64,000 nt of DNA. Source: Fibrobacter sp. (GTDB lineage: Bacteria > Fibrobacterota > Fibrobacteria > Fibrobacterales > Fibrobacteraceae). The notes under the pieces are model-generated. The model saw nothing but the letters and a program-made list of their open reading frames with translations, had not been told where the DNA came from and made no database searches. Position 1 is the first letter of the stretch, and each line of letters starts with the position of its first letter. The translations under genes were made by a program, and so were the position numbers. Location of the stretch: assembly GCA_016285835.1 (NCBI GenBank), contig JAEERM010000003.1, positions 1-64,000 on the forward strand, read 5' to 3'. Of this stretch, positions 12,034-21,118 are shown one piece after another.

Positions 12034-15000
12034 ATGCTCCATGCCAAAAAATTGCAGATTACACAATGCATTTTAGCCGCAATTGTGGCTTTGTTCATGA
12101 CGACGACTGCATTTGCTCAGAGTGGCTTCAATATTGTAGAGCAAGTTGCGCCAATTACAGTTGTCCCTAAGGGGTTATGGGGAACCTTGATCTTTTCCGT
12201 AAATTATGGAGGTAACGAGGTTTCTTACCAGTGGTACCGCACTTACAGTGACCCTTCGAGGGTGGATGAGAAAATTGAAGGGGCTAACAGTAGTGCGTAT
12301 GGTACGAATGCGATGAATGAAGGGGACGTTCGCTTCTTTTACTGCATAGCGACGTATAAGGGAAATGTTCTAAAGTCTAACGTGGGTGCAGTGGTCAGTA
12401 CGGGGTTGCCCCAGTTGTATGTGAGTACCCCTGGTAACGTTGAAATTAATTCAAAGGATGTATGGATTGATAATGCTTCTATTTCGTTGTCTTACACCGA
12501 AAAAAAAGAATGGGAATTTACGAGTAAGAAAACGAGTATTCGCGCGCGCGGCAATTCTACTTTGCTCCAGCCAAAGAAACCGTTTGCGCTTAAATTAGAC
12601 AAGGCTATGAGTATTATGGGAATGCCCCAACATAAGCGTTGGGTTCTGATTGCCAATTATCTGGACAATAGTTTCTTGAAAAACCATATTGCCTTTTATA
12701 TGAGCAAAAAACTCGGAATGGATTATACCGTGCAAGGAAGATATGTTGACCTCTTCCTTAATGGTGAGTACAAGGGCCTTTATTGGTTGGGGGAGGCTAT
12801 CAAGGTAGATGTGAATCGTGTAAATATTTATGATGGCTATAAAGGAATGTCGGATAAAGAAGATAAGGATTTCCTTGTCGAAATGGATAAGAATTATGAC
12901 GAAAATCCGATATTCGAGACGTCGAGACGAGAAATGCCGTATAAGATCAAGAATGATGATTATATGGTTGACGGTAACGGTGCTTTGACAGCTGGCGGCA
13001 ATGCCCGATTGACCCGCTTCCAGAAAAAAATTGAAAACTTGGAGAAGCTGCTTTATCCTAACTATGTCAGCGGAATGAACACGAAAAATGCCGCGCCTCC
13101 TGACGAACGCTATTCAAAAATTATCGATGTCGATTCTTGGGCTAAATTCTGGCTGATTAACGACCTTATGGATAATATTGAACTGCAGCATCCTAAGAGT
13201 TGCTATTTCACCTATCAGAATGATATAGATCTCTTTAAGGCTGGCCCTGTTTGGGATTTTGACTGGAGTTCCTTAACTACAAGGACAACATATCTTCGTG
13301 AGTCTATCTATTACGACGCATTGTTCAAGTCCCCATTGTTCATTCTTGCAGTAAAGCGCATTTGGGATACTTATTCCAAAGATCTCAAAATAAGTGCCGA
13401 AATTGAAAAAATGCGAGAATACCTGAGAGCAGCTTCTGTGGCAGACAGTGTTGTATGGGTTTATCATCCACATGGCGAAGAAAAAGCCAGTTATGATGAA
13501 TATGTGGATTTCTTGAAAGATCTTTTGAATAAAAAGTTTAAACATGTAGGAAAGTTCATAACGGATACACTGCCGAAGGTTAAGGCCATATCCCCGAAAC
13601 TTGTGATGCTTTCTGATAAACTTGAATATGGTGGTACTGCCCAAAAGCCGGTTGTAACGGTGCTAGACGAAAATTATGCTTTGCTTAAGGAAGGTGTTGA
13701 TTACACGCTTTCGTATGCAAATAATATCAACATTGGAACGGCTTCGCTGCATTTCGCCGGAAAAGGAAATTATGCGGGCATGCTAGATACGACCTTCTCG
13801 ATTGTCCCGAAGTCGGTTGTTGTGACTGTAGATACCCTTTCCAAGTCCTATGGAGAGAAAGACCCAGAATGGAGTTATTCTGTTAAAGGCCTTTTGAGCT
13901 TCGGCGGTGTCAAAGAACGGCTTAATGGAGTCGAACTTACTCGTGAACCGGGTGAAAATGCGGGTGAATATGCTATTTCTGCAACTGTTAATCCTGCTGC
14001 CAATCCGTCGTATTATTCTGTGACCGTAAAAAAAGGTGTGTTGTCGATTAATCCGGATACCACGAAAATTGTGGTCTCGGTCAGGGGCACCACAGATACC
14101 GTGGAATATAATGGCAAGAAACGTTCCGTGCGGGGCTTTGAAATGACATCCGATAATGATGTCTACTCCTTGGATTTTGTGAACTACAAGGGCGACTCGC
14201 TTGTCTCGGGGACAGATGCGGAGACATATCCCATGGGCCTTGTGGCGAAGGACTTCGAGAATACTTCGGTTAACTATTCTAACGTGGTCTTTGATATCAC
14301 GGACGGAAACCTTGTGATTACTCCGAAGCCGGCTGTGCTGACGGTGGCTAACGCCTCCAAGACCTATGGTAAAAAGGATCCTAAGCTGAAGTATTCTGTC
14401 GAGGGCATTCTCAAGATTGACGGAACCAAGGATTCCCTGAAGGGTGTCGTTTTGACTCGTGAAGCGGGCGAGGATGCCGGTGAGTACGCTATCAACGCCA
14501 AGATTGATAGTGCTGCCAATTCGAATTACGCTCTGAGTGTTGAAAAAGGCCTGTTCACGATTAATCCGGATACCACAAAAATCGTTGTCACCGTCAAGGG
14601 ACATAAGGATACCGTGGTGTATGACGGCAAGAAACATTCTGTACGGGGCTTTGATATGAAATCGAGCCTTAAGGCGTATTCTCTGGATTTCGTAAGCTAT
14701 AAGGGTGATTCAATTGCGTCCGGAACCAAGCCCAAGACCTACGCTATGGGCCTTGCAACGAAGAACTTCAAGAATACATCTGCCAATTATACGAATGTGG
14801 TGTTTAAAGTCGAGGACGGAAGTCTTACGATTAAGAAGAAAGAAGTTGAGAAAAAGGATGCCCTGCTCGCATCCCGTGTAAGTGTGGGGCTCCTGAAAGT
14901 CTATGCAATGGACCGCCACATTCAGGTGAATACCTCCATGACGGGTGAACGCTTTGCCGTTTATGACATGCAGGGCGTTGTCGTCCAGAATGGCCTGGTA

Positions 15001-15090
15001 AATGCAGCCAGTTTCGAAATTCAGGTTCCGAAGGCTGGTGCCTACATGGTCCGCGTCGGTTCACAAGTACAGCGTGTGGACGTTAGGTAA
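12034..15090 (+). CDS. CotH kinase-family protein with MBG-type repeats and C-terminal sorting-like domain
   Basis: SIRARGNSTL...KKPFALKLD...WVLIANYLDNSFLKN...YVDLFLNGEYKGLYWLGE...PVWDFDWS; repeated SKSYGEKDPEWSYSVKG / SKTYGKKDPKLKYSVEG; C-terminal FAVYDMQGVVVQNG...GAYMVRVGSQVQRVDVR. Confidence 0.88.
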   Translation: MLHAKKLQITQCILAAIVALFMTTTAFAQSGFNIVEQVAPITVVPKGLWGTLIFSVNYGGNEVSYQWYRTYSDPSRVDEKIEGANSSAYGTNAMNEGDVRFFYCIATYKGNVLKSNVGAVVSTGLPQLYVSTPGNVEINSKDVWIDNASISLSYTEKKEWEFTSKKTSIRARGNSTLLQPKKPFALKLDKAMSIMGMPQHKRWVLIANYLDNSFLKNHIAFYMSKKLGMDYTVQGRYVDLFLNGEYKGLYWLGEAIKVDVNRVNIYDGYKGMSDKEDKDFLVEMDKNYDENPIFETSRREMPYKIKNDDYMVDGNGALTAGGNARLTRFQKKIENLEKLLYPNYVSGMNTKNAAPPDERYSKIIDVDSWAKFWLINDLMDNIELQHPKSCYFTYQNDIDLFKAGPVWDFDWSSLTTRTTYLRESIYYDALFKSPLFILAVKRIWDTYSKDLKISAEIEKMREYLRAASVADSVVWVYHPHGEEKASYDEYVDFLKDLLNKKFKHVGKFITDTLPKVKAISPKLVMLSDKLEYGGTAQKPVVTVLDENYALLKEGVDYTLSYANNINIGTASLHFAGKGNYAGMLDTTFSIVPKSVVVTVDTLSKSYGEKDPEWSYSVKGLLSFGGVKERLNGVELTREPGENAGEYAISATVNPAANPSYYSVTVKKGVLSINPDTTKIVVSVRGTTDTVEYNGKKRSVRGFEMTSDNDVYSLDFVNYKGDSLVSGTDAETYPMGLVAKDFENTSVNYSNVVFDITDGNLVITPKPAVLTVANASKTYGKKDPKLKYSVEGILKIDGTKDSLKGVVLTREAGEDAGEYAINAKIDSAANSNYALSVEKGLFTINPDTTKIVVTVKGHKDTVVYDGKKHSVRGFDMKSSLKAYSLDFVSYKGDSIASGTKPKTYAMGLATKNFKNTSANYTNVVFKVEDGSLTIKKKEVEKKDALLASRVSVGLLKVYAMDRHIQVNTSMTGERFAVYDMQGVVVQNGLVNAASFEIQVPKAGAYMVRVGSQVQRVDVR
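13813..14840 (+). repeat. Two ~0.5 kb imperfect tandem repeats encoding MBG-like domain pairs
   Basis: VTVDTLSKSYGEKDPEWSY...INPDTTKIVVSVRGTTDTVEYNGKKRSVRGFEM repeated as LTVANASKTYGKKDPKLKY...INPDTTKIVVTVKGHKDTVVYDGKKHSVRGFDM. Confidence 0.85.
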
Positions 15091-15104
15091 GCGTAGATAG
15101 ACAA

Positions 15105-15725
15105 TTAGAAACTCAACGAAACGACGGCGCCTTTGGTGTCGTCGTAAAATAGCGGGGCTATAGCGACTCTTGACGGTTCGGATTTTTCACCGACTTTGTC
15201 CTTGTAGAATACGCTGCCGATGTACCAGCCGATAGATGCCCCCATGAGCGTTCCTGCGACGGCGTCAGAAAACCAGTGAGCTTCGCCTTTTGCGCCAAGT
15301 ACCATGCTTGTGGCGATGTAGCCTGCGTAAAGCCCGCAACCGGCAACGACCAGCGGTTTGTCGCGGTTGTAGCTTGCGATACTCATGGCAAGCGAAGCGT
15401 TTGTCATGGAGTGCCCCGAGGGCCAGCCGTAAAATACGCCACGCCTGCCGAATCCCCACTTGAAATCGCGTGAAAGTTCTCCGTTGTTGTTTTCGGCATC
15501 GGGGTGTGCTCGCCCCGAAATGGCCTTGAGGATGTTGTTGTAAAGGAATGCGACTGCGGTTGCTTGCGCTGCAACGGCTCCGGTATTGTTTAGAGCCTTG
15601 TTGCTACTGATAAAGTACATGTATCCGGGAACGAGAAAGGGGAAAAATGTACCCATTGCCATCCCTGGCGTGAATGCGATGCCAAAGGCGACTTCGTTTT
15701 GACGCGCGGCAAAACGTGCCACCAT
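15105..15725 (-). CDS. PAP2-superfamily phosphatase
   Basis: SGRAHPD...GWPSGHSMTNAS...GEAHWFSDAVAGTLMG (three PAP2 motifs). Confidence 0.85.
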   Translation of the reverse strand: MVARFAARQNEVAFGIAFTPGMAMGTFFPFLVPGYMYFISSNKALNNTGAVAAQATAVAFLYNNILKAISGRAHPDAENNNGELSRDFKWGFGRRGVFYGWPSGHSMTNASLAMSIASYNRDKPLVVAGCGLYAGYIATSMVLGAKGEAHWFSDAVAGTLMGASIGWYIGSVFYKDKVGEKSEPSRVAIAPLFYDDTKGAVVSLSF

Positions 15726-15761
15726 CAGGTCTTTGTCTTGAAAGTATATATATTTGATTTG

Positions 15762-16844
15762 ATGTCCCCAAAGAGAAAGCGAATTATGATTACTGCAATT
15801 ATCCTTTCCATTCTATTTATTCTAGGAGATGCTGGCGTGCTGTTCTTGAGTCAGGAAAAATTCGGGCGTATTCCACAGGGTAAACGACTTGAACAGATTA
15901 AACAGTCTCCGAATTACGACGGTAAACAGTTCGTCAACGAGGTTGAAACTGTCACCATGACTGGGGACAAGGGGGCTCTTGCGATATGGAAGGATTTTAT
16001 GTTCGGCGACAAGTCGCAAAGAATTCCCGACACGGCGCTGAATGTAATCAAGACGGACTTGAAGTCTCTTCCTGCCGATCGTGACTGGATTGTATGGTTT
16101 GGTCATTCGTCGTACTTGATGAATTTATCTGGGAAAAAAGTTCTTGTGGACCCAGTTTTTTATCAAGGTTCGCCGGTGAGTTTCGTGAACAAGATGTTTA
16201 AAGGCACCGACGTTTACAAGCCTGCCGATATGCCCGATATTGATTTTCTCGTGATTTCGCACGACCACTGGGATCATCTGGATTATCAGGTGGTAAAAGA
16301 ACTTGAACCTCGCGTAAAGCATGTGGTGACGGGCCTCGGTGTGGGCGAGCATTTTGAATATTGGGGTTATGCGACTGAAAAACTTGTGGAACTTGACTGG
16401 TGGGAATCTTCGGATTTAGGAGCTGGTTTCAAGGTAACGGCGACTCCGGCGAGGCATTTTTCGGGTCGTGACTTGCGCCAGAATAAGACTCTGTGGGCAT
16501 CTTTTGCCATTGTTTCTCCCAAACGCACGGTATGGATTGGTGGCGATACGGGTTACGGGCCGCATTTTGCCAAAGTGGGCGAAAAGTTCCCGGAGATTGA
16601 CCTTGCAATTCTCGAAAATGGACAGTACAATAAAGATTGGGCTCTTATCCACACGATGCCGGAATTTCTCGCGAAAGAAATGCAGGAACTTGGTGCTGCC
16701 CGTTACATGACTGTCCATCATTCCCGTTTCTGCTTGAGCAAGCATAGCTATTTGGAGCCGCTTGAAAATGCTCGCCGCGCTGCTCAAGAATCGGGTAAAC
16801 CTGTTCTTATGCCGCAAATGGGCGAAGTGACATATCTGGAGTAA
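15762..16844 (+). CDS. MBL-fold metallohydrolase (NAPE-PLD/UlaG-like)
   Basis: WFGHSSYLMNLSGKKVLVDPVF; ISHDHWDHLDY; PARHFSGRD; IGGDTGYG. Confidence 0.9.
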   Translation: MSPKRKRIMITAIILSILFILGDAGVLFLSQEKFGRIPQGKRLEQIKQSPNYDGKQFVNEVETVTMTGDKGALAIWKDFMFGDKSQRIPDTALNVIKTDLKSLPADRDWIVWFGHSSYLMNLSGKKVLVDPVFYQGSPVSFVNKMFKGTDVYKPADMPDIDFLVISHDHWDHLDYQVVKELEPRVKHVVTGLGVGEHFEYWGYATEKLVELDWWESSDLGAGFKVTATPARHFSGRDLRQNKTLWASFAIVSPKRTVWIGGDTGYGPHFAKVGEKFPEIDLAILENGQYNKDWALIHTMPEFLAKEMQELGAARYMTVHHSRFCLSKHSYLEPLENARRAAQESGKPVLMPQMGEVTYLE

Positions 16845-16909
16845 TTTTAAGCGGACATTTCTTCATATTTATTATATTAGAATCTGCGGAAATTTTGTGT
16901 TGGTGCTCT

Positions 16910-17923
16910 ATGAGAAAGTCTATTGTATTTTTGCTTGTCCTTTTGATTGTGGTGGCTGCTTCGGCGGCTGTCAAGAAAAAGCGTTTTGATGTTGGCGGGG
17001 CGGGGGATGTTCCTGCCGCGACTGAGGTCGTGGCGCCTGTGGAAGGTGCTGCAATGGATGGAACGCCTGTAAATGAATCTGCTGTATCGGTGACGCCGGC
17101 TGTTGCAGAACCTGAAAAGCCTGTACAAAAATCGAAATCCTTCTATATGTTCATTGCACGTGAGCAAAAGGTTCTCCGTGAAAAATTGACGGCCGCGATT
17201 TCTGCAATGAAGAGCGGTGACTGGGGTGCCATTTGGAAATTCCTTGTTATTTGCCTTTTGTACGGCATGCTGCATGCGCTTGGCCCGGGGCACGGAAAAT
17301 CGATTGTCGTGGGGTATTTTATTGCGCGTCGTGGTCGCTGGCGGCAAGGCGTTGCTCTTGGCGCGGGCATTACCGTGACGCATACGATGAGTGCTGTCCT
17401 CTTGTTGCTTGTTTTATATGCAATTTTCAAGGCGACTGTGTTTAATGCGTTCGAGACGGGGCGTATTGGCATTGAAAGGGCGAGCTACGCATTGATTATG
17501 CTCACGGGTGTTTTGCTGGTGGTGCTTGGAATCAAGGACTTTTTCACGCAGCGTAAGCATTGTGGGGAAGTTGAAAAAGAGGAATCGCTCCCGCCTACTG
17601 CGCGTTGGCGTGAAATTATCGGTGTTGCTGCTGTTACCGGTGTTGTACCCTGCCCGGCTGTCGCATTGATTGTGCTGTTCTGCCTGCTGAATTCAATGGT
17701 CGCGCTTTCACTTTTAGGAGCGTTAGTCATCTGCATTGGCATGACTATTACAAATGTGGCTTTCGGTATTGCCGCTGTAGCCTTCCGCAAGGGTATTGAC
17801 AAGGGGAGTGCCCACACGCATGTCGCTACGAAGATTTACACTGTAGCAACCCTTGTGGGCGGACTCTTGATCTTTGTTTCGGGGCTCTTGTTGTTTGCCA
17901 ATCAGTTTGCCGGAAGAGTGTAA
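16910..17923 (+). CDS. NicO/RcnA-like nickel/cobalt transporter family protein
   Basis: LHALGPGHGKSIVVGYFIARRGRWRQGVALGAGITVTHT; VTGVVPCPAVALIVL. Confidence 0.85.
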   Translation: MRKSIVFLLVLLIVVAASAAVKKKRFDVGGAGDVPAATEVVAPVEGAAMDGTPVNESAVSVTPAVAEPEKPVQKSKSFYMFIAREQKVLREKLTAAISAMKSGDWGAIWKFLVICLLYGMLHALGPGHGKSIVVGYFIARRGRWRQGVALGAGITVTHTMSAVLLLLVLYAIFKATVFNAFETGRIGIERASYALIMLTGVLLVVLGIKDFFTQRKHCGEVEKEESLPPTARWREIIGVAAVTGVVPCPAVALIVLFCLLNSMVALSLLGALVICIGMTITNVAFGIAAVAFRKGIDKGSAHTHVATKIYTVATLVGGLLIFVSGLLLFANQFAGRV

Positions 17924-17952
17924 TCCCTTGCGGCTAAATGCCACAAAAGGTC

Positions 17953-18348
17953 TTATTCCGCGCTTTCCATCTCGTTAATTAGCTGGATGTTGTACAGTTT
18001 TTGCACCTGTAAAATATCGAGGATGACAGCGATGCGTTCGTAAGTGGTGCCCTTGTCGATTTTGATTGCGACAGGGGATTTCTTATTCTGTACCGTAGCG
18101 GCTTTTTCGCGGAGCTCGTCGGGAGTGCCACGCTGGCCGTTAAAGGCGAGTTCTGTTTCGGAAAGCTCGATGTACAGGCCCTCGGGCGTGTCGCGCTTGA
18201 CTTCGCTCTGCGTTTCGGGCAAAATCAGCTTGAGCACGGATTCGTCTTGCTTGAAGACGGAAGTTACTAGGAAAAATACGAGCAGCAAGAAAACGCAGTC
18301 AATCAGCGGCGTCATGTCGGGGCGGATTCGGCGGGTTCGCTTTGCCAT
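17953..18348 (-). CDS. exbD: ExbD/TolR biopolymer transport protein
   Basis: RRIRPDMTPLIDCVFLLLVFFLVTSVF. Confidence 0.93.
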   Translation of the reverse strand: MAKRTRRIRPDMTPLIDCVFLLLVFFLVTSVFKQDESVLKLILPETQSEVKRDTPEGLYIELSETELAFNGQRGTPDELREKAATVQNKKSPVAIKIDKGTTYERIAVILDILQVQKLYNIQLINEMESAE

Positions 18349-18957
18349 TTATGCATCCTCATCAATAATGTCATTGCGAGGAGCCGAAGGCGACGCGGCA
18401 ACCCCCTGAGAGCGTCTGTGGTCCTTTTCCTTCAGAATGCGGCCCAGTTGCAAAAGAACATCGTTTTCCACATTGTCCTGCTCCGATTCCATGCGGGCAT
18501 TCAGGTAGTTGAACGAAATGACATGCGGAATGGCAACTACAAGGCCAATCACGGTCGTGATGAGGGCAAGTTTGATGCCGGTGGCAAAAGCACCTGCGTC
18601 AGAAAGGCCAGAAACGGCAATGACGCTGAATGCGTTGAAGATGCCGAAAACAGTGCCCAAGAGGCCGAGCAGTGGAGAAATGCTTGCGATGTTTTCAATC
18701 GTTGTCATGCCTTTCTGTAATGGAGAAAATGCGAGCGCGATTTCGGTGCGGATGCTTTCGATAATGATGTGGTGATCGGTATTGTGCGTCACCACACGAT
18801 GTAGAATTTTGGATGGGAGACGTTTGCGAATGCTCCTGTTAAAAAGAATCAGCGAAATGATTTTCCACACGATGATGGAGTAGCCTACGAAATTCATGGC
18901 TACGAGAACGTAGGCGATGACGCCGCCCTGTTGGATAAAGTCTAAGATGTAGTTCAT
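18349..18957 (-). CDS. exbB: ExbB/TolQ/MotA proton channel protein
   Basis: IENIASISPLLGLLGTVFGIFNAF...GIKLALITTVIGLVVAIPHVISFNYL. Confidence 0.92.
   Translation of the reverse strand: MNYILDFIQQGGVIAYVLVAMNFVGYSIIVWKIISLILFNRSIRKRLPSKILHRVVTHNTDHHIIIESIRTEIALAFSPLQKGMTTIENIASISPLLGLLGTVFGIFNAFSVIAVSGLSDAGAFATGIKLALITTVIGLVVAIPHVISFNYLNARMESEQDNVENDVLLQLGRILKEKDHRRSQGVAASPSAPRNDIIDEDA
18370..18412. repeat. TCATTGCGAG-family dispersed repeat, half copy inside exbB 3' end
   Basis: GTCATTGCGAGGAGCCGAAGGCGACGCGGCAACCCCCTGAGAG; translated as SQGVAASPSAPRND in ExbB. Confidence 0.85.
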
Positions 18958-18989
18958 GTTTATCTTTCCTTTTTTTTAGTCTTTACTTT

Positions 18990-19070
18990 GTCATTGCGAG
19001 GTCACTTAGTGACCGTGGCAATCTCTTACCAAATTTTGGATTGAGATTGCTTCGCTACGCTCGCAATGAC
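18990..19070. repeat. Composite inverted TCATTGCGAG repeat between tonB and exbB
   Basis: GTCATTGCGAG...GGCAATCTC-spacer-GAGATTGCTTCGCTACGCTCGCAATGAC. Confidence 0.88.
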
Positions 19071-19115
19071 ATGGGTGCCGAGTGCTGCAGAAAAGCTTGC
19101 ACAATGAAAATAGTG

Positions 19116-19832
19116 TTAATGCAGGTTGTATTTTATAGGTATCTCCATTTTCCAGGTGTCCTTGCCAAGCACTGCTGGAATGGGGTCAAATTTGGGGACG
19201 GCTTGTACGGCGGCAAGCGCACTCTCGTTCAGCGAAGAATACGGGCATGGTTTTGCAACGACTGCACCGCTGATGCTCCCGTCTTTTGCGACGGTGAACT
19301 GTACGCGTACAGTGCCCTCTTGCTTGAGGCGACGGGCTGTAGCGGGGTAGTCCTTCTGCTTTTCGAATGCCTTGGAAAGCCCGATGAGGTATGCCTTTGT
19401 CACCTTCATCAGCGAATCCTTCGAGGGCTTCGGCGGCGGAGGAGGTGGCGGCGGCGGTGGCGGTACCACAGGCTCTGCGGGGGGCTCTACAACGGGTTCT
19501 GCGTCCGTAACCACAATCGGTTCTGGCTCCGGTTCGGGTTCAGGTTCCGGTACAGTGTCTTGCACAATATTGGGGATAATCTTCGCACGAACCACCTTCT
19601 GCACGATTTTTTTGACTTCAGGCGGGGGCGGAGGTGGCTGGAGCAGCAAGCGCTCCACATGAATCACCTCGGCATCTTCGCGGGTTGTAACCACCTGTGT
19701 TCGCTTTAAGAACCCCCAGGCATAAAAGCCCACATGCAGTAAGACTGCGATAACAATGCCTACGCAAAATACTCGCCGCATCGTAAACGCAGAATAGGGA
19801 TTGCGGGGTTTTGATTCAAATTCAGGATACAT
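19116..19832 (-). CDS. tonB: TonB energy transducer
   Basis: Single TM, proline-rich PEPEPEPEP...PPPPPPPPPP spacer, C-terminal QEGTVRVQFTVAKDGSISGAVV. Confidence 0.92.
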   Translation of the reverse strand: MYPEFESKPRNPYSAFTMRRVFCVGIVIAVLLHVGFYAWGFLKRTQVVTTREDAEVIHVERLLLQPPPPPPEVKKIVQKVVRAKIIPNIVQDTVPEPEPEPEPEPIVVTDAEPVVEPPAEPVVPPPPPPPPPPPKPSKDSLMKVTKAYLIGLSKAFEKQKDYPATARRLKQEGTVRVQFTVAKDGSISGAVVAKPCPYSSLNESALAAVQAVPKFDPIPAVLGKDTWKMEIPIKYNLH

Positions 19833-19841
19833 TAGATTTTA

Positions 19842-21086
19842 TTAGAAGTAATACTTCGCTTTCGCCCAAACTTCGCGGTTCTTCTTGTAACCTGCGAGTT
19901 GTCCACGCTTGCCTCCAAAGTGGTCATAGCCGAGCGAGAGCATCACTTGATCGGTAAGCGAGTAATCGCCCGAGGCACGGCCATAGTAGCCGAGGTTATC
20001 AATGTCAAACATGCCGTAGAGCGAGAGCTTTAGCGTGTTGTTCAGCAATTCCTTTGAAATGCGGAAAGTCATTTCGGAGGAATTCTTTTCATTTGCAAGT
20101 TCATCTGAATAGTCGGCGATGTACTTGTGCAAATACTGTACCATGAAGGTCCAGTTGTTGCCTGCGTACCAGTCAATTCCACCGAGCGCGTTGAACGTAT
20201 TCTTGCGGGCGTAATCGAGGTTGTTGGCGTAACCGAGTGCTTCTCTGAAATATTCCGCAACTTCGGCTCGAATCACAAATTCGCCAATGGGCATTGACAT
20301 GTCTCCACCGAACATCGTCATGGTCTCATGAATCCCGTGAATTACGACGGAATCCTTGCTGACGGGCTCTACGACAGAGACCGGCGACTGGTTGTGCGTA
20401 TGGAGCGCCGAGATGGAGAAATCCAGATTCGAGAGGAAGAAAGATAGTCGCGTTCCGAAGTCGCCATTCTTGAATTTTGCATCGGGGCCTTCAGGGAAAT
20501 CAAGCCCCGCTTTCTCGGGCAAGTTCGGGCGCCAGGGATTGTCCTCGCTGAGGGGCATCTGGAAGTATCGTGGTACAGGCACATAGACGATTTCGGCGTT
20601 TACCCGCTCGCCGGGGTACTTGACGCGGAAACCGTCAACGGCCATGCGCATGTCGTCGTAATCGCTCGACATGAATTCGGTGTAATCTACAGGCGAAATC
20701 AGATCGGTGACGCGCAACCCATCGGCAACGCCCCACACTACAATCTGGCGACCCGCTTTGAACTCCACGAGGTCATTCTGGTAGTTGAAATATGCCTCTT
20801 GCAGTTGCACGCCGGTGCGGTCATCGAGAATGCTGTTGTGTACGCCATTTAGGCTAGTGAACAAATAGGCGTTCTCGTAATCTACGCGAAGTTCTGCGCG
20901 CAGGCGCGTCCGCGACGTGGTAAAATCGTGCGGATGCTGCGTCTGCACCGCATGATACGTGTCCACGAATCCATTGAATTGAAACGGGGACTCTTGAGCA
21001 AAGGCAGATGCCGACGCTAACAACAATGCTACTAGAGATTGCTTCGCTACACTTCGTTTCGCTCGCAGTGACATTTTCATTAACAC
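19842..21086 (-). CDS. Outer-membrane beta-barrel protein (DUF1302/alginate-export-like)
   Basis: Signal peptide ...LLLASASAFAQ; FNGFVDTYHAV; RTRLRAELRVDYEN; KAGRQIVVWGVADGLRVTDLISP; C-terminal KAKYYF. Confidence 0.75.
   Translation of the reverse strand: MLMKMSLRAKRSVAKQSLVALLLASASAFAQESPFQFNGFVDTYHAVQTQHPHDFTTSRTRLRAELRVDYENAYLFTSLNGVHNSILDDRTGVQLQEAYFNYQNDLVEFKAGRQIVVWGVADGLRVTDLISPVDYTEFMSSDYDDMRMAVDGFRVKYPGERVNAEIVYVPVPRYFQMPLSEDNPWRPNLPEKAGLDFPEGPDAKFKNGDFGTRLSFFLSNLDFSISALHTHNQSPVSVVEPVSKDSVVIHGIHETMTMFGGDMSMPIGEFVIRAEVAEYFREALGYANNLDYARKNTFNALGGIDWYAGNNWTFMVQYLHKYIADYSDELANEKNSSEMTFRISKELLNNTLKLSLYGMFDIDNLGYYGRASGDYSLTDQVMLSLGYDHFGGKRGQLAGYKKNREVWAKAKYYF
21034..21073. repeat. TCATTGCGAG-family repeat within the signal-peptide codons of the OM protein
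   Basis: AGAGATTGCTTCGCTACACTTCGTTTCGCTCGCAGTGACA; translated as MSLRAKRSVAKQS. Confidence 0.85.
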
Positions 21087-21118
21087 TTCCTACTGTCTAC
21101 TTCCTACTGCCTACTATT
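21087..21118 (-). repeat. 7-bp periodic TAG heptad repeat
   Basis: Minus strand TAGTAGGCAGTAGGAAGTAGACAGTAGGAAGTG directly after the preceding CDS stop. Confidence 0.85.
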
